NCBI RefSeq assembly: GCF_000422445.1
Contig: NZ_KE383839.1
Span: forward strand, 252,321 to 316,320
Reading direction: 5' to 3'
Length of the DNA stretch: 64,000 nucleotides
From: Paenibacillus assamensis DSM 18201
GTDB taxonomy: Bacteria; Bacillota; Bacilli; Paenibacillales; Paenibacillaceae
In this document: positions 1-7,688 of the stretch, in pieces
How the letters are laid out: every line of letters starts with the position of its first letter
Position numbering within the stretch: the first letter of the stretch is position 1
Translations under genes and position numbers: made by a program
Notes under the pieces: model-generated
What the model saw: the letters and a program-made list of their open reading frames with translations, nothing else
Told to the model about the DNA's origin: nothing
Databases searched by the model: none

Positions 1-1
1 G

Positions 2-199
2 AAAAAAATACAGCCTAAGACGGTGTATAAGAGCAGCAGTATTTCACGTTCGAAACAAACAAAAACGATTCAAAAAGGAAAACCTGGCTATGTCGTGGAA
101 ACGAAGCGTATTAAGAAAAAAAATGGCGTCGTCGTTGCAGAAGAACTGATGACTAAGTCCAATTATCGCGTTCAAAACACGATAAAAGGCAGTCGGTAA
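2..199 (+). CDS. C-terminal end of a G5-domain protein (partial)
   Basis: An open frame enters from the left edge and runs 65 codons to TAA. It is basic and contains QKGKPGYVVETKRI and NGVVVAEELM, which resemble the G5 domain (a glycine-rich strand followed by an N-G-x-x-V-x-x-E hairpin). G5 domains usually sit at the C-terminus of VanW-type or cell-wall-active exported proteins in Firmicutes, probably binding cell-wall sugar. The catalytic or other part lies outside the window, so the full product cannot be named. A hairpin follows about 50 bp downstream. Confidence 0.6.
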   Translation, partial: KKIQPKTVYKSSSISRSKQTKTIQKGKPGYVVETKRIKKKNGVVVAEELMTKSNYRVQNTIKGSR

Positions 200-250
200 G
201 CCGGGATAATGTAAATACGTTGGTCGTATCTACTCTCCGTATCCACTAGA

Positions 251-294
251 ATAGGGTTGTTTGCATACAGCACAACCTATGCAAACAACCCTAT
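251..294 (+). terminator. Perfect 17-bp inverted repeat downstream of the G5-domain gene
   Basis: The arms 251-267 and 278-294 are exact reverse complements (ATAGGGTTGTTTGCATA) around a 10-nt loop. No strong T-tract follows, so it is a likely but not classical terminator. Confidence 0.6.
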
Positions 295-399
295 TAGCTG
301 CTATTTTATACGGTTATCTATAGTGATGTTGGTCTCATCTCCTGTTCGTACACGCTCGCATAGAATAACATATGGAGCTTGAGGAAGGGAGCTAGCCGG

Positions 400-1140
400 G
401 TGCGGAACACGCTGGATATTTTTATACACATTCCTAAGACAGGCGGAACCTCATTTAACAGAATCATACAAGATCACTATAGTGCGAACCGGATTGCATT
501 TCTACATGATGACCCAGAATGGTCTCTTGAACGATTAATTGAGAAATGCAAAGATAAAAATCAAAAAATTCAAATTATATCCGGTCATTTTCCATACGGT
601 ATTCATGAATGGATTGGCCGTCCTTATCGATATATTACAATTCTTCGTCATCCGGTTGAATTAGTTATTTCTTTATACGACTACATCAAAAGCATCCCTT
701 TGCATCAATATTATCCACTGGTCGTAGATAAAAGTTTGCATGATTTTGTTTCAGAACAGCAATTCGATCTGTTTACTAGCAATCTGCAATCCAAAATATT
801 GGGATTGGCAACGGTATTTCCTCACTTTCCAGCACTTCAAATTGAGATGGGTGTGGAAGATGCGGTATTTCCTGATCAAGCAAGTGTCCAGCAGCATTTG
901 AGACGGCATTTTGCGTGTATTGGTGTGATGGAAAAGTATAAGGAATGTTTGCAACCGATGCGTGATGCGCTCGGCTGGAAGAAGAGTCCTAAGTTATATC
1001 GGGAAAACTGTAACCCGAACCGGACTTTCTTAGACACAGTGGACAGGGAAACGCTTGAAAAGATTGCGCGCAAAAATTCATTGGATATACAATTATATTT
1101 GACGGTAGTAGAGCGGTGGTATTCATCAAAAGGTCAATAA
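400..1140 (+). CDS. Sulfotransferase family protein
   Basis: Predicted cytosolic PAPS-dependent sulfotransferase of about 246 residues (Sulfotransfer_2-like). The N-terminal FIHIPKTGGTSF matches the 5'-phosphosulfate-binding loop, and ITILRHPVELVISLYDYI matches the 3'-phosphate-binding segment (R-x-P...S). GTG at 400 is preferred because a GGAAGGGAG ribosome binding site ends 8 nt upstream. An in-frame TTG at 379 would place that site inside the gene. The acceptor (a glycan, lipid or small molecule) cannot be read from the sequence. The gene stands alone between two terminator-like hairpins. Bacterial members of this family often modify surface polysaccharides or secreted glycolipids, which would fit the envelope theme here, but that is inference. 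Confidence 0.75.
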   Translation: MRNTLDIFIHIPKTGGTSFNRIIQDHYSANRIAFLHDDPEWSLERLIEKCKDKNQKIQIISGHFPYGIHEWIGRPYRYITILRHPVELVISLYDYIKSIPLHQYYPLVVDKSLHDFVSEQQFDLFTSNLQSKILGLATVFPHFPALQIEMGVEDAVFPDQASVQQHLRRHFACIGVMEKYKECLQPMRDALGWKKSPKLYRENCNPNRTFLDTVDRETLEKIARKNSLDIQLYLTVVERWYSSKGQ

Positions 1141-1190
1141 TGCAAGGTTATATGTAAGCAGTAAGGTACGTGTGAGATGTTGGTGTCGTG

Positions 1191-1250
1191 GAATCCTCCC
1201 CATGTTGAATATGATGTATTTTTACTGCTCGGAGAGGATTCTTTAATTTT
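1191..1250 (+). terminator. Terminator hairpin after the sulfotransferase gene
   Basis: GAATCCTC (1191-1198) pairs with GAGGATTC (1235-1242) and is followed by TTTAATTTT. It lies between convergent genes and could serve both. Confidence 0.5.
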
Positions 1251-1289
1251 CACCTACTTAATTATCTACTTCATTGTTTCATTAAAGGG

Positions 1290-1994
1290 TTACTCCATCA
1301 GGTTCAGCTTTTTGCATAGACGATATAAATAATGAGTGCCTCGGAGCTGATCTTTGTTCATCTTATGTAAGTGCTGTAACGAATCATTGGCTATCTTTCT
1401 CGCCTGCTCGATATTGTTGTGGTCCAGCCCTTGAAGTGCTTCTTTAATCGTATCTAGGGAGTAAATCGCTGTTCGCAAGGAGCGAATTAACAGTACACGC
1501 TTAATATGAGAACGATTATACCTGCGGTATCCATTTTGCGGATCGCGCTCCACTGTTATAAGTCCTTCTTGTTCCCAATGTCGAAGTACAGAAGTAGGTA
1601 TAGAAGTTTCTTCTGCAATTTCTCCGATTGTCATCCACTTCGTTCTACCTTTTGTATTCCATTCGTCCATTTCCAAATCATCCAATAGTTGAATCGTCTT
1701 TTCAGCCATCAATTTGTCTTGATATAAGGATGCTTGACGCTCATTCACGATCCATAGGGCAGCATCCATTTCTTCTGCTTGCAACTTCCTCATGACATCT
1801 GCTGTGAGCTGCATGCCGAATCCAGCGGACAAAGCCCGTATACATTCGAAATAAGCGACATGAACTTCCGTATACATCCGATACCCATTAGCTCCACGCT
1901 CGATTGGCGGAACAATGCCCCAATCTTCATAATGCCGCAAAGCGCTTGTACTAATATTTAGCTTTCTTGCAATATCGATAGGTCTTAATTTCAT
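1290..1994 (-). CDS. MerR-family regulator with two tandem HTH domains
   Basis: A 234-residue protein containing two MerR-type winged helix-turn-helix domains in one chain. Residues 3-70 hold RPIDIARKLNISTSALRHYE with GYRMYTEVHV. Residues about 119-190 hold MTIGEIAEETSIPTSVLRHW with GYRRYNRSHI. Classical MerR proteins have one such domain and dimerise, so this may be a single-chain pseudo-dimer. Only two cysteines are visible (in YFECIRAL and YRLCKKL), and the paired C-terminal cysteines of CadR/ZntR-type metal sensors are absent. It is divergent from the P-type ATPase gene at 2201, which makes it the obvious candidate regulator, but its inducer is unknown. The start has AGAGGTG shortly upstream. 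Confidence 0.8.
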   Translation of the reverse strand: MKLRPIDIARKLNISTSALRHYEDWGIVPPIERGANGYRMYTEVHVAYFECIRALSAGFGMQLTADVMRKLQAEEMDAALWIVNERQASLYQDKLMAEKTIQLLDDLEMDEWNTKGRTKWMTIGEIAEETSIPTSVLRHWEQEGLITVERDPQNGYRRYNRSHIKRVLLIRSLRTAIYSLDTIKEALQGLDHNNIEQARKIANDSLQHLHKMNKDQLRGTHYLYRLCKKLNLME

Positions 1995-2090
1995 CCTACA
2001 CCTCTTTGGACAAAGTTCTAAGTTGGTCGTCTGATCGTAAACCTAATGCTGAAGTTTTGTCAATCATTCAAATAATCGTTTGATCTTTGG

Positions 2091-2113
2091 TATGTATTGA
2101 TATAAGATACATA
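2091..2113. promoter_or_regulatory. Candidate operator between merR and the metal ATPase gene
   Basis: The inverted repeat TATGTAT (2091-2097) / ATACATA (2107-2113) with a 9-nt spacer lies in the 206-bp divergent intergenic region. A second, larger imperfect pair, CATTCAAAT near 2067 and ATTTGAATG near 2125-2134, brackets it. MerR regulators typically bind dyads inside the promoter spacer, so this is a plausible site. No classical -35/-10 pair is certain. Confidence 0.4.
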
Positions 2114-2200
2114 TTAGAATAATCATTTGAATGTATTTATGTGATTGTAATATGCGGATTATCTTCGCAGCATACTATACAGGTTCCTTATAAGGAGTTG

Positions 2201-4564
2201 ATGAAAGTGGGTCAGTTACAAGCAGGCTCCATCGCGCAAACTCAATTAGAGCTTGAGGGTGTACACTGTGCAGGTTGTGTATCCAAGATTGAGAATGGAC
2301 TTCGACAGATTGAAGGAGTGACGAACTGCAATCTTAACTTTGTTAATCAGACATTAACGATTGAATCTTTGCAATCCGTACCTAAAATTGTGGAAACAGC
2401 GAAGCGGGTGATTCGAGATATCGATCCATCCATTAAGGTCAAAGAAAAGATACCTTTACAGGAGATGAAGCTTACCGTCGAAGGGATGGACTGTGCAGGT
2501 TGTGTGGCGAAGATTGAAAAAGGAGTAGCGGCGATACCCGGCGTACAATCTGCTCGTGTTAACTTTGTAACGAAGCAACTAACGATTGAGGCTAGTGCTG
2601 AACAATTGGAGAGTGCAGCTTCTCAGACGGAGCAATTTATTAGGCAGCTTGATTCCAAATTCACCGTTCAGCGAGAGGGCAGCAACCGTGCAGTGCGGCA
2701 ATCACCGTCCGCTTCTGAAGGAAAGAGCAAGCTTCCTTATGCAAGGCTCGCAGCATCTATTGGGTTGACCTTTGTGGCAGTATGGGGTGGACTATCCAGC
2801 ACGATTTCACTGGCATTGTTCTTAGTCGCTTATGTATTGGCAGGTGGAGATGTTCTATATAAAGCACTGCGGAATATTACTCGCGGACGTGTGTTTGATG
2901 AGAATTTCTTGATGAGTATTGCTACAATCGGGGCCTTTATTATTGGAGAATACCCTGAGGGCGTAGCAGTTATGATCTTTTATCAAATAGGCGAGCTGTT
3001 CCAAAGCATTGCAGTCAATCGTTCTCGCAAATCGATTCGTGCATTGATGGATATTCGTCCTGATTACGCTAACTTGAAAGTAGATGGTGAGCTTCGTAAA
3101 GTATCACCGGAAGATGTTCAGATTGGTGATCTTATCGTTATTAAACCTGGCGAGAGAGTGCCGTTGGACGGTAAAGTAATTGACGGCGTATCCATGCTCG
3201 ATACGTCTGCACTTACAGGCGAATCTATTCCGAGAGAAGTAGAAGCAGACAGTGAAATTCTTAGCGGTTTTATTAATAAAAACGGTGTACTAACCGTAGA
3301 AGTATCGAAAGCTTACAAAGATTCAACAGTAGCTAAAATATTGGATTTGGTGCAAAATGCGAGCAGTCGTAAAGCACCAACCGAAAATTATATTACGAAA
3401 TTCGCGCGCTATTATACACCTGCTGTCGTGATTACAGCAGCACTAATTGCGCTGCTTCCGCCTCTGTTTTTCGCAGGTGAAGCATTTTCAGATTGGTTCT
3501 ACCGTGCACTTGTATTTCTTGTTATTTCTTGTCCTTGTGCCTTGGTCGTGTCGATACCGTTAGGATTTTTCGGGGGAATTGGTGGAGCTTCCAAAAATGG
3601 TATTCTCGTTAAAGGAAGCAACTATCTTGAAGCGTTAAATGATGTGAAGTATGTCGTATTTGATAAAACAGGTACGCTGACGAAGGGGGTATTCGTCGTA
3701 ACGGATGTGCAGCCTCATGGCGGCATAACCAAGGAACAGCTGATTCGCTATGCTGCTTACGCAGAGGTGTATTCCAATCATCCAATTGCTTCCTCGATTG
3801 TGAATGCGTATGGTCAGAGTATCAATAAAGACGAGCTGAAAGATTATGAGGAGATATCCGGACATGGCATATCTGTGAATGTGAGCGGGCAGCATGTGCT
3901 AGCTGGAAACGCGAAGTTAATGAAAAGAGAAAGGATCTCGTTTGCTGAACCTGAATCGTTAGGTACGCTTGTACATGTTGCTGTCGATCATCGCTATGCA
4001 GGTTATATCGTTATTGCTGATGAAGTGAAGGAGGATGCAGCAGCAGCCATCCAACAATTGAAGTCACTTGGTGTTAAGAAGACGATTATGCTGACAGGTG
4101 ATGTGAAGCGAGTTGGAGACGCTGTGGGGCAGAAGCTAGGGCTGGATGCAATTTATTCTGAGCTATTGCCGCAGCATAAAGTGGAGCAGTTGGAGCGTAT
4201 CGATGAACAGAAACTACCGAAGGAAAAAGTTATATTTGTAGGTGATGGAATCAATGATACACCCGTGCTTGCACGAGCAGATGTGGGTATTGCGATGGGT
4301 GGATTAGGATCAGATGCTGCGATTGAAGCGGCAGATATCGTCATTATGACGGATGAGCCATCTAAAATTCCAGCAGCTATTCGGATGGCGAAGCGCACGA
4401 GAAAGATCGTATACCAAAATATATTTTTTGCCTTAGGTGTAAAGGCGCTGTTCCTACTGTTAGGCGCATTTGGCATCGCAACGATGTGGGAAGCGGTATT
4501 TGCTGATGTTGGTGTTACGTTGTTAGCCGTATTAAACGCAATGCGTGCGATGAAGCCGATTTGA
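2201..4564 (+). CDS. cadA: P1B-type heavy-metal translocating ATPase (Cd2+/Zn2+/Pb2+ type)
   Basis: Membrane pump of about 787 residues that exports soft divalent metals using ATP. It has two N-terminal HMA metal-binding domains (GVHCAGC and GMDCAGC), the CPC translocation motif in SCPCALVVSIP, the phosphorylation site DKTGTLTKG, and the hinge GDGINDTPVLA. The last two helices keep the lysine and aspartate (GVKALFLL, FADVGVT) typical of the Zn/Cd/Pb subgroup rather than the copper subgroup. The start could be ATG 2201 or GTG 2207. The AAGGAG at 2192-2197 is 3 nt from the first and 9 nt from the second, so GTG 2207 is a serious alternative. Its divergent neighbour is a MerR regulator. Metal specificity is inferred, not seen. 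Confidence 0.9.
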   Translation: MKVGQLQAGSIAQTQLELEGVHCAGCVSKIENGLRQIEGVTNCNLNFVNQTLTIESLQSVPKIVETAKRVIRDIDPSIKVKEKIPLQEMKLTVEGMDCAGCVAKIEKGVAAIPGVQSARVNFVTKQLTIEASAEQLESAASQTEQFIRQLDSKFTVQREGSNRAVRQSPSASEGKSKLPYARLAASIGLTFVAVWGGLSSTISLALFLVAYVLAGGDVLYKALRNITRGRVFDENFLMSIATIGAFIIGEYPEGVAVMIFYQIGELFQSIAVNRSRKSIRALMDIRPDYANLKVDGELRKVSPEDVQIGDLIVIKPGERVPLDGKVIDGVSMLDTSALTGESIPREVEADSEILSGFINKNGVLTVEVSKAYKDSTVAKILDLVQNASSRKAPTENYITKFARYYTPAVVITAALIALLPPLFFAGEAFSDWFYRALVFLVISCPCALVVSIPLGFFGGIGGASKNGILVKGSNYLEALNDVKYVVFDKTGTLTKGVFVVTDVQPHGGITKEQLIRYAAYAEVYSNHPIASSIVNAYGQSINKDELKDYEEISGHGISVNVSGQHVLAGNAKLMKRERISFAEPESLGTLVHVAVDHRYAGYIVIADEVKEDAAAAIQQLKSLGVKKTIMLTGDVKRVGDAVGQKLGLDAIYSELLPQHKVEQLERIDEQKLPKEKVIFVGDGINDTPVLARADVGIAMGGLGSDAAIEAADIVIMTDEPSKIPAAIRMAKRTRKIVYQNIFFALGVKALFLLLGAFGIATMWEAVFADVGVTLLAVLNAMRAMKPI

Positions 4565-4577
4565 TGCAGGCTGAAGG

Positions 4578-4655
4578 TACCTCAATTTTCACTACATGGG
4601 AACTGTCCTATTTACGGGTTACAGTTCACACAGTGGAAATTGAGGTATTATTTTT
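4578..4655 (+). terminator. Rho-independent terminator after the metal ATPase
   Basis: A long stem pairs TACCTCAATTTTCACT with AGTGGAAATTGAGGTA and is followed by TTATTTTT at about 4648-4655. Confidence 0.8.
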
Positions 4656-4754
4656 AAACAGCATGATCTCAAATAAGAATAAAAGTTAGGCGAAACTCAC
4701 AAAGTAGCAATGTGAGGATAGGGACAAACTCTGCAAACGCACAGTCATGAGCGT

Positions 4755-5486
4755 TTACAAAGACTTCTCACTGTCTCGTTCGCTTACACGCTTCTCGATT
4801 AATGATAATCCTTCATAAATATGAAGTACATATTTCAGTGACTTCATCAACCCAACAAGGATGAACAGGAAAGCATAGGTCGCCACTTCATCCACATTCT
4901 CCGTCATGAACCCCTCAATAATCTCATACAAACCCGTACCAATAAACAAAACAGCTGCTACAAGCTCAAAATAGTGATTTTCCAACTTCGTAAACCATCT
5001 GGGAAGCTTATTCTGATTGCGGTTGGCTTCTGCCAAATGGTGTACCCCTGAATATATAAGCGGAAGCGTCTTCACTACAAGTAAAAAGCCGTACAGCATC
5101 AATCCGTGATGAATGTCTACATCATTCTGAGACCATTCATAAAACACACTGTGCTCTGCTTCTAAAAGGGCGGTTACGATATAGATAACACCGATGACAC
5201 ACTCAGTTAAGGCGTGAGAAGTAACACGATGTAGGGAATGAAGCCAGCGATTTAATTGCGATTCGCTAGTACTGGCTTTGTGCAGATGATGAATGCCGCT
5301 GATGAAGAGGGGGAGTATTTTCAGGACATTCCATATCCCGAACAGCAGTAAGCCATGATGAACGCCAAGCTGATTGATTTGTTCAAGTTCAAGGATAGCT
5401 GTCATAATAAAGCTAATGCCTACGATGACAGACATGAAGGGATGATGAAGAATGTGATGTAAGAGGAGAGTCCCTTGTTTGGTCAT
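4755..5486 (-). CDS. Membrane protein built from three repeats of a two-helix unit (unknown function)
   Basis: A 243-residue hydrophobic protein. It reads as three copies of about 75 residues, each a helix, an acidic turn, HHG or an equivalent, a second helix ending LPL or KYV, then SGIHHL / SGVHHL / YEGLSL. Examples are SFIMTAILELEQ...GVHHGLLLFG, YIVTALLEAEH...DIHHGLMLYG and LFIGTGLYEIIEG...TYAFLF. The repeated histidines and acidic residues near the membrane faces could bind metal or haem, but that is inference. I do not recognise the family. A terminator separates it from the AGE-STAS gene upstream. The start follows AAGGTGCATAG. Confidence 0.6.
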   Translation of the reverse strand: MTKQGTLLLHHILHHPFMSVIVGISFIMTAILELEQINQLGVHHGLLLFGIWNVLKILPLFISGIHHLHKASTSESQLNRWLHSLHRVTSHALTECVIGVIYIVTALLEAEHSVFYEWSQNDVDIHHGLMLYGFLLVVKTLPLIYSGVHHLAEANRNQNKLPRWFTKLENHYFELVAAVLFIGTGLYEIIEGFMTENVDEVATYAFLFILVGLMKSLKYVLHIYEGLSLIEKRVSERDSEKSL

Positions 5487-5502
5487 CTATGCACCTTCCT
5501 TA

Positions 5503-5533
5503 TAAAAAAGCCCCCTCTTTTGCAAAAGGGGAC
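5503..5533 (-). terminator. Terminator after the DJ-1/glgX/AGE-STAS operon
   Basis: Read on the minus strand: CCCCTTTTGCAAAAGAGGGG followed by CTTTTTT. It ends the operon before the next minus-strand gene. Confidence 0.85.
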
Positions 5534-5545
5534 ATTCCGTATCGT

Positions 5546-7678
5546 TTACACAAATGTAGCTGAATCAGCGAAATGATTGTTTTCAAATTTGCTGCTAATT
5601 GCAGCATTGGCACCTGAAATGGTGATTTTACAGCTGCTGGATAGCTTCTGGAACTCAAAAATGATGGTACGAATACCGGTATCATCCGCATCTTTAAGAC
5701 TGGAAACATCCAGTGTTACGGCTGCGGGCTGACTGTTTAGCAACTCATCTAAAGCTCTTTTGAGCGATGGAAGTGATGGCTGATCGATTTCACCTGCTAA
5801 ATAAAGTGTCGAACGCTGACTATTAACATCTAGACGGGTTAATAATCGTTGAGCAGCGTCAACAGGGGTTAGTGTGACACATACTTTCACATTATGCTTC
5901 ACATCCGGAAGCTCAATGGTTAGTGCTTCTGCATCGAACGTATCATATGCTTTTCCATCGATTGTTACGGCTGCAATTTGAACGCTGCCTGCTGGCAAAA
6001 TGTCTGGCTGCACGCGGAGAATTCGATGTTCAATTCCTGCTGGGTTCGGCTTGAAGAAGAACTGCATCGGCTGCTTTGTTACAAGCAAGTTACTGTATAC
6101 ACTGGCCAAATACGTTAACTCAAAGGAATGATAACCGCTCATGGAATGGCTGCCTTTGTTTCTTTCCGTACCAAGCAAATAAGGGAGGCCGTTCGCAAGT
6201 ACGTTAAAGTATACGCCACCAGACTCATGATCTAGGAACCAAGCGTTATAGAACGAAGAAGACTCTCGGGCTAGCTTCAAGTATTGGTCTTTATTTAAAA
6301 TACCGGCTAGTATCAGGTAAGCCAAAATGCCCTGTTCTTGCTGCCACCAAGCTTTGCGGTCATGCCATGCAAATCGGTGGTAGGTCTCGCCTTCAGCCAA
6401 TGTTCTTTCGACTACGTCATACCAACCGCCGCGCTGCTGATCGCCTCCCGCTTCTGGCATAAGCTCAGCAATCTTTTCCGCCAAGGCGACATATTCATCT
6501 TTGTCGAACATATTGTGCATCCGCATCAGGTTCCAAGCAATCTTGAGGTTATGGCCGACGACAGCGCGATTTTGCTGCCAGCCCCATGTCTGGTCATGGC
6601 TCCAGTCTTCATGGAATTTTTCTTGTACAAACAGACTGTTCGCGTAATCAGGAAAATACTTCGTAATCGTATCGGCTGTATACTCCAGCATTTGTTTATA
6701 ACGCTCATCATCGGTTGCGAGTACAAGATTAATCAGATAGGCAGGTGCATGATCGCCTACGGAGTTCCAATTTTTCCGCGCGCGGTTGTGGCCTAACGTT
6801 TCATTTCTCGGATCGAAGTTGACTGGATCAATATGAGAGAAATAGCCTTCGCGCTCTTTATCCAAATAGTATTTATCAAATAAGTTAATCGTCTTCTCGA
6901 TAATGTTCAGAATTTGCGGATTGCCTGTAATCCGATACGTTTGAGTCGGACCTGCCAACGCATAGATTTGCTCATAAGCAGGAATTGCATCGTAATCATC
7001 ACCAAACTCGGAAGCGAATATTTTCTTCTCTTTGTCTGGGGTCTGATCCAGAGCGTGATACCAAAATGCTGTATTATCATCGGGTTTGATGTTACACAGA
7101 TGGTTAATCAAGTAGTCGGTTCCTTTGTCTGCCGCTTCTAAATAACGTTCTTCACCCGTCATCATGTAGGCCGTTGCAAATCCGTAAACGAGCCTAGAGA
7201 TGGTATCCGTCTCTTGCCGAACATTTGTTGTATGCTGGCCCTCCAAGTTAAGCGAGGTGCGGTAATTTTTATAATCAATTTCATCAGAGCCGAACTGTGC
7301 GTGCAAATAAAAATCCCCAAGCTCTTTAATTTGCTGAATCCACCAATCCTGCTGTTCAAAACGGTATTCATGGGCATCATTTCCGACAAATACGATATGT
7401 TTGGCTTCAAATGACAAACTGTCGTTAGGGCCGTCCGTATAAAAGATGCCGTAAGCGTACAAGTAGCGTCCTTTTTCAATTTTATTTCTTAGCTCGTTAG
7501 TATGGTCTAAGAAGGGTTCACCTAGATTGCGGATCAGCTCTGCATATACGTTTGCGGAGAGTTTCACATTGAACGAGCGTCCATCGGACGTTTCCAACGT
7601 AAATACGTCATCTTTCAACTCCGTACTTGTGACATAGCCTGCAATTAGATCAGAAAACGTGAATTTAGGATTTTTCAT
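5546..7678 (-). CDS. AGE-family (N-acylglucosamine 2-epimerase-like) protein fused to a C-terminal STAS domain
   Basis: A 710-residue, apparently cytosolic protein. Residues 1 to about 110 form a beta-rich region of unknown family. About 110-560 is an (alpha/alpha)6-barrel like the AGE superfamily, with VGHNLKIAWNL (conserved His), RGGWYDVV, KAWWQQEQGILAYL and GYHSFELTYL. After a linker, about 622-710 is a STAS domain (STLYLAGEIDQPSLPS, TLDVSSLKDADDTGI), the fold of anti-sigma antagonists and SulP tails. The STAS position usually holding a phosphorylatable Ser/Thr reads DADDTGI. ATG 7678 is chosen because AGGAGG lies 6 nt upstream. It is the last gene of an operon with glgX (10-nt gap) and the DJ-1 gene. 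A role as a sugar isomerase or glycan-binding regulator in glycogen or maltodextrin use is inference. Confidence 0.8.
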   Translation of the reverse strand: MKNPKFTFSDLIAGYVTSTELKDDVFTLETSDGRSFNVKLSANVYAELIRNLGEPFLDHTNELRNKIEKGRYLYAYGIFYTDGPNDSLSFEAKHIVFVGNDAHEYRFEQQDWWIQQIKELGDFYLHAQFGSDEIDYKNYRTSLNLEGQHTTNVRQETDTISRLVYGFATAYMMTGEERYLEAADKGTDYLINHLCNIKPDDNTAFWYHALDQTPDKEKKIFASEFGDDYDAIPAYEQIYALAGPTQTYRITGNPQILNIIEKTINLFDKYYLDKEREGYFSHIDPVNFDPRNETLGHNRARKNWNSVGDHAPAYLINLVLATDDERYKQMLEYTADTITKYFPDYANSLFVQEKFHEDWSHDQTWGWQQNRAVVGHNLKIAWNLMRMHNMFDKDEYVALAEKIAELMPEAGGDQQRGGWYDVVERTLAEGETYHRFAWHDRKAWWQQEQGILAYLILAGILNKDQYLKLARESSSFYNAWFLDHESGGVYFNVLANGLPYLLGTERNKGSHSMSGYHSFELTYLASVYSNLLVTKQPMQFFFKPNPAGIEHRILRVQPDILPAGSVQIAAVTIDGKAYDTFDAEALTIELPDVKHNVKVCVTLTPVDAAQRLLTRLDVNSQRSTLYLAGEIDQPSLPSLKRALDELLNSQPAAVTLDVSSLKDADDTGIRTIIFEFQKLSSSCKITISGANAAISSKFENNHFADSATFV

Positions 7679-7688
7679 ATAAAACCTC

